NCBI GenBank assembly: GCA_020635915.1
Contig: JACJYU010000002.1
Coordinates: forward strand, 372,001 to 436,000
Direction of reading: 5' to 3'
Origin: Flammeovirgaceae bacterium
Lineage (GTDB): Bacteria > Bacteroidota > Bacteroidia > Cytophagales > Cyclobacteriaceae
DNA: 64,000 bases
This document shows, piece by piece, positions 34,490 to 42,892 of the stretch; position 1 is the stretch's first letter, and every line of letters begins with the position of its first letter. The position numbers and the translations under genes were made by a program. The notes beneath the pieces are model-generated. The model saw nothing but the letters and a program-made list of their open reading frames with translations, was not told where the DNA came from and did not search any database.

Positions 34490-35860
34490 TTATAAAAACA
34501 AGTGGATGGTCAAAAAATAGACGCCCAGCCCCAATAAATCATTGATGGTGGTAATAAAAGGTCCTGAGGCAAGGGCAGGATTAAAGCCAAACTTGTTCAA
34601 TACCAACGGAGTAAGCGTGCCTACCAGGGAAGCAATGAGCACTACGGTAAACAGGGCAATGGACACCACTATAAAAAGCCTGCTGCTTTCGCCACCCACC
34701 AGCAAATTGGCCAACAATACAATGAGTGATAGCAAAAAACCATTTAAGAGCGCTACGGTAAACACCCGGGCCAGCCTTCCCCACAACCTCTCTTCCACAA
34801 ATCCGGGGTTGGCCAGGCTCTGCACCACTATGGTGGAAGACTGGATGCCCACATTGCCCCCGGTGGCCTGTATCAAGGGAATAAAAAAGGCTATGGCCGT
34901 TATGCGCATGAGGTCGCTGGAAAAAGCACCAATAAACTGCACACTGATCAGCCCGCCCATGATCCCAATGAGCAACCACGGCAGCCGGGCGCGCGTAAGC
35001 CTCCATATGCTGTCAGCCTCTTCCACATCCTCACTGATGCCCGACATCAACTGCCGCTCTTCATCGGCCTGCTCGGTGATCACGTCCACTACGTCATCAA
35101 TGGTAATGCGCCCCACCAATTGGCCATACACGTTGACCACCGGCACGGACTCCAGGTCATATTTGCGCATTATGCTTGCCACCTCGGTGTCTTCCATGTG
35201 GGTTTGCACCGAAACTATTTCAGGATCATAAATATCCTTGACCAGGGTGGTGGAATCGGTAAGTATTAGCTTTTGAAGGGGCACCCCGCCCAATAACTTG
35301 TTTTGGTCGTCCACTACATAGACCGCATAGAATTTGGAAACGTTTTCGACCTGCTTGCGTATTTCTTCGATGCACTGGACCACCGTCCACCTGACACGCG
35401 CGGTGATCAACTCCTTGGCCATCAACCCCCCGGCCACGTGCTCATCGTAACGCAACAGGTCGATCACCTGGGAGCGCAAAACCTTTTCCAGGCCCTCCAG
35501 GATTTCCTCCCTTGTTTTGATCGGGAGTTCGTTCAAAATATCGGCCGCATCGTCCGAGTCCAGCAGGTTGATAATTGCAATCAACTCCTCCGAATTATAG
35601 GTTTTTAAAAACCCTTCACGGGTGTCGCTGTCCAGGGAGGAAATGATCTCCGCCCGTATTTCAAGGGAAAGCAAGTCCAACACATACTTCGACTCCTCAC
35701 TGTTGAACTCATAAAGAAGGGCGGTGATGTCCGCTGCATTTACACCCTCAAGGCTTTGCCGGATAAAACCCACATCGCGTTCGGTAAGCGCCTGTTGAAA
35801 GCGGTCGCGAAATTCTTTGTTAAGTCCAAATGTTACGGCTTCAACCATCCGCCTTTTCAA
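34490..35860 (-). CDS. mgtE: Magnesium transporter MgtE
   Basis: The protein has 456 residues. The cytosolic N domain is at about 20-135, followed by two CBS domains (VVDDQNKLLGGVPLQKLI; SVPVVNVYGQLVGRITIDDV) that gate the pore by Mg2+. The C-terminal five-TM pore has the signature ATGGNVGIQSSTIVVQ, and the end is typical (GLGVYFLTIHLFL). The gene overlaps the rsmA 3' end by 20 nt, so it is probably translated from the same mRNA. Confidence 0.97.
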   Translation of the reverse strand: MKRRMVEAVTFGLNKEFRDRFQQALTERDVGFIRQSLEGVNAADITALLYEFNSEESKYVLDLLSLEIRAEIISSLDSDTREGFLKTYNSEELIAIINLLDSDDAADILNELPIKTREEILEGLEKVLRSQVIDLLRYDEHVAGGLMAKELITARVRWTVVQCIEEIRKQVENVSKFYAVYVVDDQNKLLGGVPLQKLILTDSTTLVKDIYDPEIVSVQTHMEDTEVASIMRKYDLESVPVVNVYGQLVGRITIDDVVDVITEQADEERQLMSGISEDVEEADSIWRLTRARLPWLLIGIMGGLISVQFIGAFSSDLMRITAIAFFIPLIQATGGNVGIQSSTIVVQSLANPGFVEERLWGRLARVFTVALLNGFLLSLIVLLANLLVGGESSRLFIVVSIALFTVVLIASLVGTLTPLVLNKFGFNPALASGPFITTINDLLGLGVYFLTIHLFL

Positions 35861-36611
35861 TTTGCTGTGTCAAAAAAACAAAATCGGCCACTGATAATTG
35901 TTCTGCCCTTAAACCGAGCAGTTCCATAGACGAAATCGAGGGGGGCAAATTTAGCCCTTTCAATGCGTTGCGCAATGTTTTGCGCCTGTTTTGAAAACCT
36001 TGTTTTACGATGGCCTTGAACCTCTTTTCGTCACAATCCAATTTTATGGTGCCGTTACGCCTCAGGCGGACCACTGCCGACATCACTTTGGGCGGGGGGA
36101 AAAAAACCCCGGGCGGCACCGTGAACAAAAGTTCAATATCGTAATAGGCCTGCAACAGCACGCTCAATATGCCATACACCTTGTTTCCTTTTTTCGAAGC
36201 AATCCTTTCTGCCACTTCTTTTTGCAGCATGCCCACCACCTCCACCACCTTGTCGCGGTGCTCCAGCACCTTGAAAAATATCTGGGAGGAAATATTGTAA
36301 GGAAAATTCCCAATCACGTGGAACGGCTTCCCACCATAAAAATCCCAGTCCATCGCCAGCACATCGCCCTCTATAAGGCCATCCTTCAACGTGGGAAAAT
36401 GTGTTTTGAGGTATGCCACCGAGTCCCTGTCCAACTCCACCACCTTCAGGTCAATTTCCTGCTTGACGAGGTGGTGGGTAAGCACACCGGTGCCAGGCCC
36501 TATCTCCACCACGGGCTGCCCTGCCCCACTGCCCAGTGCCTCCACGATTTGGACGGCAATGTGCCCGTCCTTGAGAAAATGTTGCCCCAGTGATTTTTTT
36601 GGCCGTACCAT
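35841..36611 (-). CDS. rsmA: 16S rRNA dimethyladenosine transferase (KsgA/RsmA)
   Basis: The protein has 256 residues. It dimethylates the two adenines of the 3' terminal hairpin of 16S rRNA. Motifs: VRPKKSLGQHFLKD, the SAM-binding VEIGPGTGVLTHHL, the acidic VELDRDSVAYL, and the catalytic NFPYNISSQIF. The C-terminal helical domain is present. It overlaps mgtE by 20 nt and is divergent from pdxA. Confidence 0.97.
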   Translation of the reverse strand: MVRPKKSLGQHFLKDGHIAVQIVEALGSGAGQPVVEIGPGTGVLTHHLVKQEIDLKVVELDRDSVAYLKTHFPTLKDGLIEGDVLAMDWDFYGGKPFHVIGNFPYNISSQIFFKVLEHRDKVVEVVGMLQKEVAERIASKKGNKVYGILSVLLQAYYDIELLFTVPPGVFFPPPKVMSAVVRLRRNGTIKLDCDEKRFKAIVKQGFQNRRKTLRNALKGLNLPPSISSMELLGLRAEQLSVADFVFLTQQIEKADG

Positions 36612-36759
36612 TATTTCCTTTTGTGCAATTGGGCGGAAAATTAAACCATACCCTCAAGAATTACGTCATCCATTGCAACTTCCTTGGCCGAATTATACAT
36701 TGTGAAAACTTCGATTGCATAATTACGGTTAAATTGCAGGCCCACTTCAACAAACAAAC

Positions 36760-37785
36760 ATGAGCCACCACCAGGAGAAACCTAAAATCGGGATAACATT
36801 GGGCGACCTTAACGGCATCGGCCCGGAGGTTGCCATCAAGGCGTTGTCGGACCACCGGATACTTCAAATGATAACGCCCGTAATCTATGGTTCGTCCAGG
36901 GTTTTGTCTTTTTACAAAAAACTGTTGAACCTGGAAGATTTCAATTATAGCCAGGTAAAGAACAAAGGGCAGTTTTTCCCGAAATCCATCAATGTGGTCA
37001 ACTGCTGGGAGGAAGCCATCGAAATCACGCCAGGGAAACCATCGGCCGCATCGGCCAGGGGCGCCCTCCTCTCCCTCCAGCGGGCTGTGGAGGAAGTGCG
37101 CGATGGCACCATCGATGCCTTTGTGACCGGCCCCATAGACAAAAGCGCCATGCATGGGGACGAGTTCCCATTTACCGGCCATACCCAATACCTCACCCAT
37201 GAGTTCAACGCCACGGAAAGCCTGATGCTGATGACCGGGCAGGACCTGCGGGTGGGCCTTGTCACGGAACACGTTCCCCTTAAAGATGTCCCCGGGCTGG
37301 TGAGCAAGGAAAGGGTGGAACTGAAAATACGGCTGCTGGAGCTCTCGCTCAAAAGCGACTTTGGTATTGCCAAGCCAAAAATTGCCGTGCTGGGGCTCAA
37401 CCCACATGCCGGGGACAATGGACTGATCGGAGGGGAGGAGAACGAAACCATCAAACCTGTGGTCAACGACCTAAAAAACAAGGGGAAATTGATATTTGGG
37501 CCATTTCCGGCCGATGGGTTCTTTGCGGCCGGGCAGCACAAAAAATATGACGGCATTATAGCCATGTACCACGACCAGGGGCTTGTTCCGTTTAAGTCGC
37601 TTGCCTTTGAAACAGGGGTGAATTTCACGGCCGGGCTTCCTGTTGTCCGTACCTCCCCCGACCATGGCACGGCCTACAACATTGCCGGCAAAAACCTGGC
37701 CGATGAGGGCTCCATGCGACAGGCCATTTACCTGGCCGCGGATATTGCAAAAAACCGTGCGTTGCAACTGGCTGAAAAGCAATAG
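36760..37785 (+). CDS. pdxA: 4-hydroxythreonine-4-phosphate dehydrogenase
   Basis: The protein has 341 residues and acts in the DXP-dependent pyridoxal 5'-phosphate pathway. Start KIGITLGDLNGIGPEV, metal-binding FTGHTQYL and AMYHDQGLVPFK, and the nucleotide-site TSPDHGTAYNIAGK are all present. It is divergent from rsmA, the same neighbour it has in many bacteria. It is monocistronic or co-transcribed with the next small gene, although that has its own -7 element. Confidence 0.97.
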   Translation: MSHHQEKPKIGITLGDLNGIGPEVAIKALSDHRILQMITPVIYGSSRVLSFYKKLLNLEDFNYSQVKNKGQFFPKSINVVNCWEEAIEITPGKPSAASARGALLSLQRAVEEVRDGTIDAFVTGPIDKSAMHGDEFPFTGHTQYLTHEFNATESLMLMTGQDLRVGLVTEHVPLKDVPGLVSKERVELKIRLLELSLKSDFGIAKPKIAVLGLNPHAGDNGLIGGEENETIKPVVNDLKNKGKLIFGPFPADGFFAAGQHKKYDGIIAMYHDQGLVPFKSLAFETGVNFTAGLPVVRTSPDHGTAYNIAGKNLADEGSMRQAIYLAADIAKNRALQLAEKQ

Positions 37786-37891
37786 CCGTGCAACAGGGGC
37801 CACCCGTGCCCATGCCCGTCACCCCATCCTGGTTTGGCACTGCCAGGCGCACTTACAGCAAAAAAGCCTCCCGGTTTTTTTGGTTAATTGC

Positions 37892-37899
37892 TAGCTTTG
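37892..37899 (+). promoter_or_regulatory. Candidate -7 element upstream of TerB-like gene
   Basis: TAGCTTTG fits TAnnTTTG exactly and ends 15 nt before the chosen start at 37915. The -33 partner is not clear. Confidence 0.45.
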
Positions 37900-37914
37900 G
37901 TACAAAGCAACAAA

Positions 37915-38301
37915 ATGGACATTGTTACCAAAAAACAGATCAATATACTCATTCAACTGGCCGAGGCGGACAAGCATTTTGCCAAGGTGGAGCGCGAAAT
38001 GATCTATAAAATCGCCAGGGAGCGCAATTTTCCTGAGGAAACAGTAAACGACCTCATCAAAAACCCGGAACCCATCGGCTCGCTGGGGGCGCTCTCAAAC
38101 GAACAAAAATTCCAATACCTGCACCAGTGCATAGAACTGACCTTCGCGGACCAAAAGCTTTTTGAGAGCGAGCTCATTTTCTGCCGTGGGATTGCCATTA
38201 AGTTGGGCTTCAAAAAAAACGTGGTCGATTTTATGGTTGCAGAAAAGGAAAATATGGCCAGGGAAGAGCTAAAAGCCCGTATTTTTGCCGAATACACATG
38301 A
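37915..38301 (+). CDS. TerB-like helical protein
   Basis: From the ATG at 37915 it has 128 residues; an upstream in-frame ATG at 37888 overlaps the promoter-like element and is unlikely. The sequence is all-helical with QINILIQLAEADKHFAKVER, EMIYKIARERNFPEETVNDL and LTFADQKLFESELIFCRGIA. The repeated acidic DxxF/ExE pattern resembles the metal-binding TerB fold. No tellurite operon is nearby. Role unknown. Confidence 0.75.
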   Translation: MDIVTKKQINILIQLAEADKHFAKVEREMIYKIARERNFPEETVNDLIKNPEPIGSLGALSNEQKFQYLHQCIELTFADQKLFESELIFCRGIAIKLGFKKNVVDFMVAEKENMAREELKARIFAEYT

Positions 38302-38380
38302 TTGGGGCCTGGCCCTGCCCCCTCAGGGCAAAATGGGCAAGAAAATAAACCCGCAAAGGGGAAAATACGGTAAAACATCA

Positions 38381-38388
38381 TAAATTTG
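38381..38388 (+). promoter_or_regulatory. Candidate -7 element for yceD-rpmF
   Basis: TAAATTTG fits TAnnTTTG and ends 13 nt before the start of the DUF177 gene. Bases upstream are A-rich, and no strong -33 box is seen. Confidence 0.45.
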
Positions 38389-38401
38389 CCCGCTAATTTT
38401 A

Positions 38402-38935
38402 ATGCCCAAAGGGGTGAAGCCGCTTAGCATCAATATCGTAGGCCTGGAATTGAAAGCCCATCATTTCAGTTTTCAACTGGATGACAGGTTTTTGCAGGAA
38501 TACGGGCAGGGATACCTTCCTGGGGGCCAATTCAGCGTGGAAGTGGTGCTGGACAAGCACGAAACGTTCATTGAAGCTGATTTTAAAATTGAAGGCACCG
38601 TGACGCTCACTTGCGACCGAAGCCTTGACCGGTTCGATTTCCCCATCCAATTGAAAAAAAGGATCTTGTTCAAGTATGGGGAAGAGGACATGGAACTGAC
38701 CGATGAAATCATCCTGATCAGCAGGGACCATGCCACCCTTGACCTGGGGCAGTTGGTATACGAATTCATTGGGTTGTCCATCCCCATGAAGAAATTGCAC
38801 CCCAGGTTTAGGGAAGAAGATGAAAATGGCGGTAGCGAAGACGGAAAAATGATATACAGCACCATGCCCGGTGACGACCACCAGGACGATGGGCTCACAG
38901 ACCCTGTTTGGGAGAAATTAAGAAAATTAAAGTAA
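38402..38935 (+). CDS. yceD: DUF177/YceD-family protein
   Basis: The protein has 177 residues. YceD proteins sit directly upstream of rpmF in most bacteria and are linked to 23S rRNA processing and ribosome assembly. Here rpmF follows by 13 nt. Sequence signs: an N-terminal beta-rich half with FKIEGTVTLTCDRSLDRFDF (one Cys in place of the usual CxxC pattern), LTDEIILISRDHATLDLGQL, and an acidic tail. Identity rests mainly on this context and the CDR motif. Confidence 0.88.
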   Translation: MPKGVKPLSINIVGLELKAHHFSFQLDDRFLQEYGQGYLPGGQFSVEVVLDKHETFIEADFKIEGTVTLTCDRSLDRFDFPIQLKKRILFKYGEEDMELTDEIILISRDHATLDLGQLVYEFIGLSIPMKKLHPRFREEDENGGSEDGKMIYSTMPGDDHQDDGLTDPVWEKLRKLK

Positions 38936-38948
38936 AAACAATTTTAGC

Positions 38949-39140
38949 ATGGCACATCCAAAACGAAAAATTTCAAAAACGAGAAGGGATAAAAGAAGGA
39001 CCCACTACAAGGCCGAACCTAAGCAGTTCGCCATTTGCCCCACTACGGGCGAGCATCATTTGCCCCACCGCGCCTTTTGGCTCGAAGGCAAACTGTACTA
39101 CCGGGGCAACGTGGTAATGGAAAAAGAAGTATTGGCCTAG
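38949..39140 (+). CDS. rpmF: 50S ribosomal protein L32
   Basis: The protein has 63 residues: MAHPKRKISKTRRDKRRTHY, then KQFAICPTTGEHHLPHRAFW. The zinc-ribbon cysteines of the C+ form are mostly absent (one Cys), so this is the C- type. It lies 13 nt after yceD. The usual next gene plsX is absent; a terminator then fabH follow. Confidence 0.97.
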   Translation: MAHPKRKISKTRRDKRRTHYKAEPKQFAICPTTGEHHLPHRAFWLEGKLYYRGNVVMEKEVLA

Positions 39141-39228
39141 GACTATGGCCCCCACTCACCATAAAAGGTTTAAATTGACCTTTTTGTTGCAGGCAACGGA
39201 AAAGGATTAAAAAATTTCAATTGAACGG

Positions 39229-39265
39229 AATGCTCGATTAAGTATAATCGGGCATTTGTTTTTTT
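39229..39265 (+). terminator. Intrinsic terminator between rpmF and fabH
   Basis: AATGCTCGATTA (39229-39240) pairs with TAATCGGGCATT (39245-39256) with one G-U pair and a 4-nt loop, followed by TGTTTTTTTT. It may end the yceD-rpmF message or attenuate into fabH. Confidence 0.8.
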
Positions 39266-39295
39266 AAAACGGAATGGTTCAACCAACAAAATCAA

Positions 39296-40294
39296 ATGAG
39301 TAATATCAAAGCAGCAATTACCGGGGTGGGGGGATATGTCCCCGATTATGTCCTGACCAACAAGGAACTGGAGACCATGGTAGAGACCAGTGATGAGTGG
39401 ATCACCACCCGCACCGGGATCAAAGAGCGAAGGATTTTAAAAGGGGAAAACCTGGGGGTTTCCTATATGGGCGCGATGGCGGTAAAGGAAATGCTGGCCA
39501 AAACCAATACCGACCCCAAGGAAATCGACCTGATCATCTTTGCCACCATCACCCCGGACATGCCCTTTCCTGCCGCTGCCAACCTGGTGGCCTCACAGGT
39601 AGGGGCCACCAATGCGTTTAGTTTTGACGTGAGCGCGGCCTGCTCCGGTTTTATGTATGCCCTTACAACAGGGGCAAAATACATTGAGGCCGGCATGCAC
39701 AAAAAAGTAATTGTGATTGGGGGGGACAAGATGTCGTCCATACTCGACTATACAGACCGCACCACCTGCATTATCTTTGGTGACGGGGCGGGTTGTGTTT
39801 TGCTGGAGCCCTCCCAAGATGGCAACGGCATCCTGGACTCCATTCACAAAAGTGATGGGTCTGGCGCGCAATACCTTCACATCAAGGCAGGGGGAAGCCT
39901 GAAACCCGCTTCCCACGAGTCGGTAGATGCCCGTGAGCACTATGTTTACCAGGAGGGCTCGGCCGTGTTCAAATTTGCCGTTACCAACATGGCAGATATA
40001 GCGGCCAAAATGATGGAGCGCAACCATTTAAAATCCGAAGATATAAACTGGCTGGCCCCGCACCAGGCCAACAAAAGGATCATTGACGCCACCGCTTCCC
40101 GCATGGGCATCCCCGAAAAAACCGTGATGATGAACATCGAGCGGTATGGTAACACCACTGCGGGCACCATCCCCTTGCTTCTTTGGGACTACGAAAAACA
40201 ATTGAAGAAAGGTGACAATATCATCATTGCCGCCTTCGGGGGCGGGTTTACATGGGGTTCCATCTATGTAAAGTGGGCCTACGACACAAAGTAA
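39296..40294 (+). CDS. fabH: Beta-ketoacyl-ACP synthase III
   Basis: The protein has 332 residues. It condenses acetyl-CoA with malonyl-ACP to start fatty-acid chains. The start is AAITGVGGYVPDYVLTNKEL, with ETSDEWITTRTGIKERRI. The catalytic Cys is in DVSAACSGFMYAL, and the His/Asn pair in WLAPHQANKRII and ERYGNTTAGTIPL. It lies 155 nt after rpmF without plsX, and before efp by 49 nt. Confidence 0.98.
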   Translation: MSNIKAAITGVGGYVPDYVLTNKELETMVETSDEWITTRTGIKERRILKGENLGVSYMGAMAVKEMLAKTNTDPKEIDLIIFATITPDMPFPAAANLVASQVGATNAFSFDVSAACSGFMYALTTGAKYIEAGMHKKVIVIGGDKMSSILDYTDRTTCIIFGDGAGCVLLEPSQDGNGILDSIHKSDGSGAQYLHIKAGGSLKPASHESVDAREHYVYQEGSAVFKFAVTNMADIAAKMMERNHLKSEDINWLAPHQANKRIIDATASRMGIPEKTVMMNIERYGNTTAGTIPLLLWDYEKQLKKGDNIIIAAFGGGFTWGSIYVKWAYDTK

Positions 40295-40343
40295 TTCAAC
40301 TTGTTATTAATTATTTCATTTGTAAATTATAGGCTGAATTTTT

Positions 40344-40907
40344 ATGGCAACCGTTTCTGATTTAAGCAAAGGGAATTTTATACGCTACAATGGCGAAGTG
40401 GTAAAGGTGGAGGAACTGCAACACCGCACCCCAGGGAACCTGCGGGCATTTTACCAGGTAAAGATGAGGAACATCCGGTCTGGCAAAATCGTTGAAAACA
40501 GGTTCCGTCCCGGGGATTCCGTTGACCTGCTCCGCGTGGAGACAAAAGAGTACCAGTACCTGTACGAAGAGGGCGATAGCCTTGTGTGCATGGACAACCA
40601 GACTTTTGAACAAATATACCTGGACAAAGCGCTGTTGGGGGATTCGTTCAAGTACCTGAAGGAAGGCGTGACCCTGGTCATTGCTTTTGAAAACGGTACC
40701 GAGCCCATTATTGCCGAGCCTCCCTCCCATGTGGTGCTTAATGTTACCTACACCGAGCCAGGATTGTCCGGGGATACCGCCACGCGTACGTTAAAGCCGG
40801 CCACTGTGGAAACCGGTGCGGAGGTAAGGGTGCCCTTGTTTATCAACACGGGCGATAATGTGAAAGTCAGTACGGCAAATGGAGAGTATGTGGAACGAGT
40901 AAAGTAA
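40344..40907 (+). CDS. efp: Translation elongation factor P
   Basis: The protein has 187 residues, the standard three-OB-fold length. It relieves ribosome stalling at polyproline. The domain I loop reads HRTPGNLRAFYQVK; where E. coli has PGKGQAF with the modified Lys 34, this has PGNLRAF, so Asn 32 sits at the tip. The C-terminal domain is typical (GATVETGAEVRVPLFINTGD-like: PATVETGAEVRVPLFINTGD). It is placed between fabH and accB, the order common in Bacteroidota, 3 nt before accB. Confidence 0.96.
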   Translation: MATVSDLSKGNFIRYNGEVVKVEELQHRTPGNLRAFYQVKMRNIRSGKIVENRFRPGDSVDLLRVETKEYQYLYEEGDSLVCMDNQTFEQIYLDKALLGDSFKYLKEGVTLVIAFENGTEPIIAEPPSHVVLNVTYTEPGLSGDTATRTLKPATVETGAEVRVPLFINTGDNVKVSTANGEYVERVK

Positions 40908-40910
40908 CTT

Positions 40911-41477
40911 ATGGCAAAGACAATAAAAAAACCATTGAAAGCAGGGCAAAAACAAGCCCCTAAAAAGAACATGGCCCAAAACCCATCAGAAATGAAAACA
41001 GCAGAAATCAGGGACCTCATAGACTTTATTGCCCAGTCAGGCCTAAATGAAGTGGACATTGAAACCAAGGAATTGAAGCTTCATGTAAAAAGGGAGCCCG
41101 ACCAAAAAGTGCTCAAGTCGGCCGTGCCCCAGATAGTGGCACCACCTTCACCGGCCGTGCCACCGGCAGCGCCTGCGCCTGCACCTGCAGCCGCCCCTTC
41201 CCCTGCGCCTCAGGCAGGGGCGCCCGCCACTGGAAACCTGGTGGAAATAAAATCCCCTATGATCGGGACTTTCTACCGGTCGTCCAACCCCGACACCCCA
41301 CCGCTGGTATCCGTTGGCGATAAAATCACCAAAGGGCAAACCGTGTGCATCATTGAGGCCATGAAGTTGTTCAATGAAATCGAGTCGGAGGTGTCCGGGA
41401 CAATCGTGAAAGTATTGGCGGAAAATGCATCCCCCGTGGAATATGAGCAAACGCTCTTCATGGTGGAGCCGGATTAA
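40911..41477 (+). CDS. accB: Biotin carboxyl carrier protein of acetyl-CoA carboxylase
   Basis: The frame from 40911 has 188 residues; Met 21 or Met 28 (KTAEIRDLIDFIAQSGLNEV) matches the usual family start, and the basic N-terminal extension is poorly supported. A Pro/Ala-rich linker (about residues 80-105) leads to the biotinyl domain, with the biotin Lys in IEAMKLFNEIES. It carries carboxybiotin between AccC and the carboxyltransferase. It starts 3 nt after efp. Confidence 0.96.
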   Translation: MAKTIKKPLKAGQKQAPKKNMAQNPSEMKTAEIRDLIDFIAQSGLNEVDIETKELKLHVKREPDQKVLKSAVPQIVAPPSPAVPPAAPAPAPAAAPSPAPQAGAPATGNLVEIKSPMIGTFYRSSNPDTPPLVSVGDKITKGQTVCIIEAMKLFNEIESEVSGTIVKVLAENASPVEYEQTLFMVEPD

Positions 41478-41517
41478 GGGCAGGCTTGATCTTTATCAAT
41501 AACCTAAATTTTGCATT

Positions 41518-42864
41518 GTGTTTAAAAAAATATTAATAGCCAATCGTGGCGAGATTGCCTTAAGGGTGATCCGTACCTGCAAGGAGATGGACATCAAAAC
41601 GGTGGCCGTTTATTCCACTGCCGATCGCGAAAGCCTCCATGTGCGGTTTGCTGACGAGGCGGTTTGCATCGGAGCCCCCCCCAGCAAGGATTCCTATTTG
41701 AACATCCCCAGGATTATTTCCGCGGCCGAAATCACCAATGCGGACGCCATCCATCCCGGTTACGGGTTTTTATCTGAAAACGAAGAGTTTTCTTCCGTCT
41801 GCCACGAGTATGGCATCAAGTTCATTGGCCCTTCCCCCAACATGATCAACCTCATGGGCGACAAGGCCACCGCAAAAGACACCATGAAAAAAGCCGGGGT
41901 GCCCACCATACCGGGTTCCGATGGGTTGATTGGCACCATAGAAGAAGGGCTGAAGATCGCCAAAAAGGTAAAATACCCGGTGATCGTGAAGGCCACGGCC
42001 GGTGGGGGTGGAAAAGGGATGCGCATCATCCACAATGAATCCGAATTCAAGAAAGCCTGGGACGATGCCAAAAGGGAATCGGCAGCGGCCTTTGGCAATG
42101 ACGGCCTTTACCTCGAAAAATATGTGGAAGAGCCCCGGCACATTGAAATCCAGGTCGTAGGCGACCAGTATGGAAAAGTTTGCCACCTGTCGGAGCGGGA
42201 TTGCTCCGTCCAGCGGAGGCACCAGAAACTGGTGGAAGAAACCCCCTCCCCCGTGGTAACGCAGGAACTGCGCGAAAAAATGGGCGAGGCCGCCATTAAA
42301 GGGGCGGAGGCCATCAAGTATGAGGGGGCAGGCACCATAGAGTTCCTTGTCGACAAGCACGGTGACTTTTATTTTATGGAGATGAACACCCGTATCCAGG
42401 TAGAGCACCCCATCACCGAAGAAGTTACCGATTATGACCTTATCAAAGAACAGATAAAGGTGGCGGCCGGGGTCCCTATTTCGGGCACCAATTATTTTCC
42501 CAACCTCTTTGCCATGGAGTGCCGCATCAATGCGGAAGACCCTGCCAATGGCTTCAGGCCTTCGCCCGGGAAGATCGTCAACCTGCACGTGCCGGGGGGC
42601 CACGGGGTGCGCGTGGACAGCCACGTGTATGCCGGCTATACCATACCGCCCAACTATGACTCAATGATTGCCAAGCTCATTGTAAGCGGGCAATCGCGGG
42701 AAGAAGTCATCACCCGGATGAGGCGCGCCTTAAGCGAGTTTGTGATCGAAGGGGTCAAAACGACCATACCCTTCCACCTGAAACTTATGGACAACCATAC
42801 GTTCCGGTCAGGGAAGTTTACCACTTCTTTCCTGGAAACTTCTTTCGATTTTTCGGAACTGTAA
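41518..42864 (+). CDS. accC: Biotin carboxylase subunit of acetyl-CoA carboxylase
   Basis: The protein has 448 residues and starts with GTG at 41518. The ATP-grasp fold is complete: KKILIANRGEIALRVIRTC, the glycine loop VKATAGGGGKGMRI, HIEIQVVGDQYGKVCHLSER, the ERDCSVQRRHQKLVEE segment and MEMNTRIQVEHPITEEVT. It carboxylates the biotin of AccB with bicarbonate and ATP. It follows accB by 40 nt and faces dnaN. Confidence 0.98.
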   Translation: MFKKILIANRGEIALRVIRTCKEMDIKTVAVYSTADRESLHVRFADEAVCIGAPPSKDSYLNIPRIISAAEITNADAIHPGYGFLSENEEFSSVCHEYGIKFIGPSPNMINLMGDKATAKDTMKKAGVPTIPGSDGLIGTIEEGLKIAKKVKYPVIVKATAGGGGKGMRIIHNESEFKKAWDDAKRESAAAFGNDGLYLEKYVEEPRHIEIQVVGDQYGKVCHLSERDCSVQRRHQKLVEETPSPVVTQELREKMGEAAIKGAEAIKYEGAGTIEFLVDKHGDFYFMEMNTRIQVEHPITEEVTDYDLIKEQIKVAAGVPISGTNYFPNLFAMECRINAEDPANGFRPSPGKIVNLHVPGGHGVRVDSHVYAGYTIPPNYDSMIAKLIVSGQSREEVITRMRRALSEFVIEGVKTTIPFHLKLMDNHTFRSGKFTTSFLETSFDFSEL

Positions 42865-42892
42865 CAGGCCAGGCCGCAGGGCCCGGTATCCC

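Noticed and set aside
36661..37407. 248-codon minus-strand frame
   Set aside because: Antisense to pdxA, which has all metal and substrate motifs.
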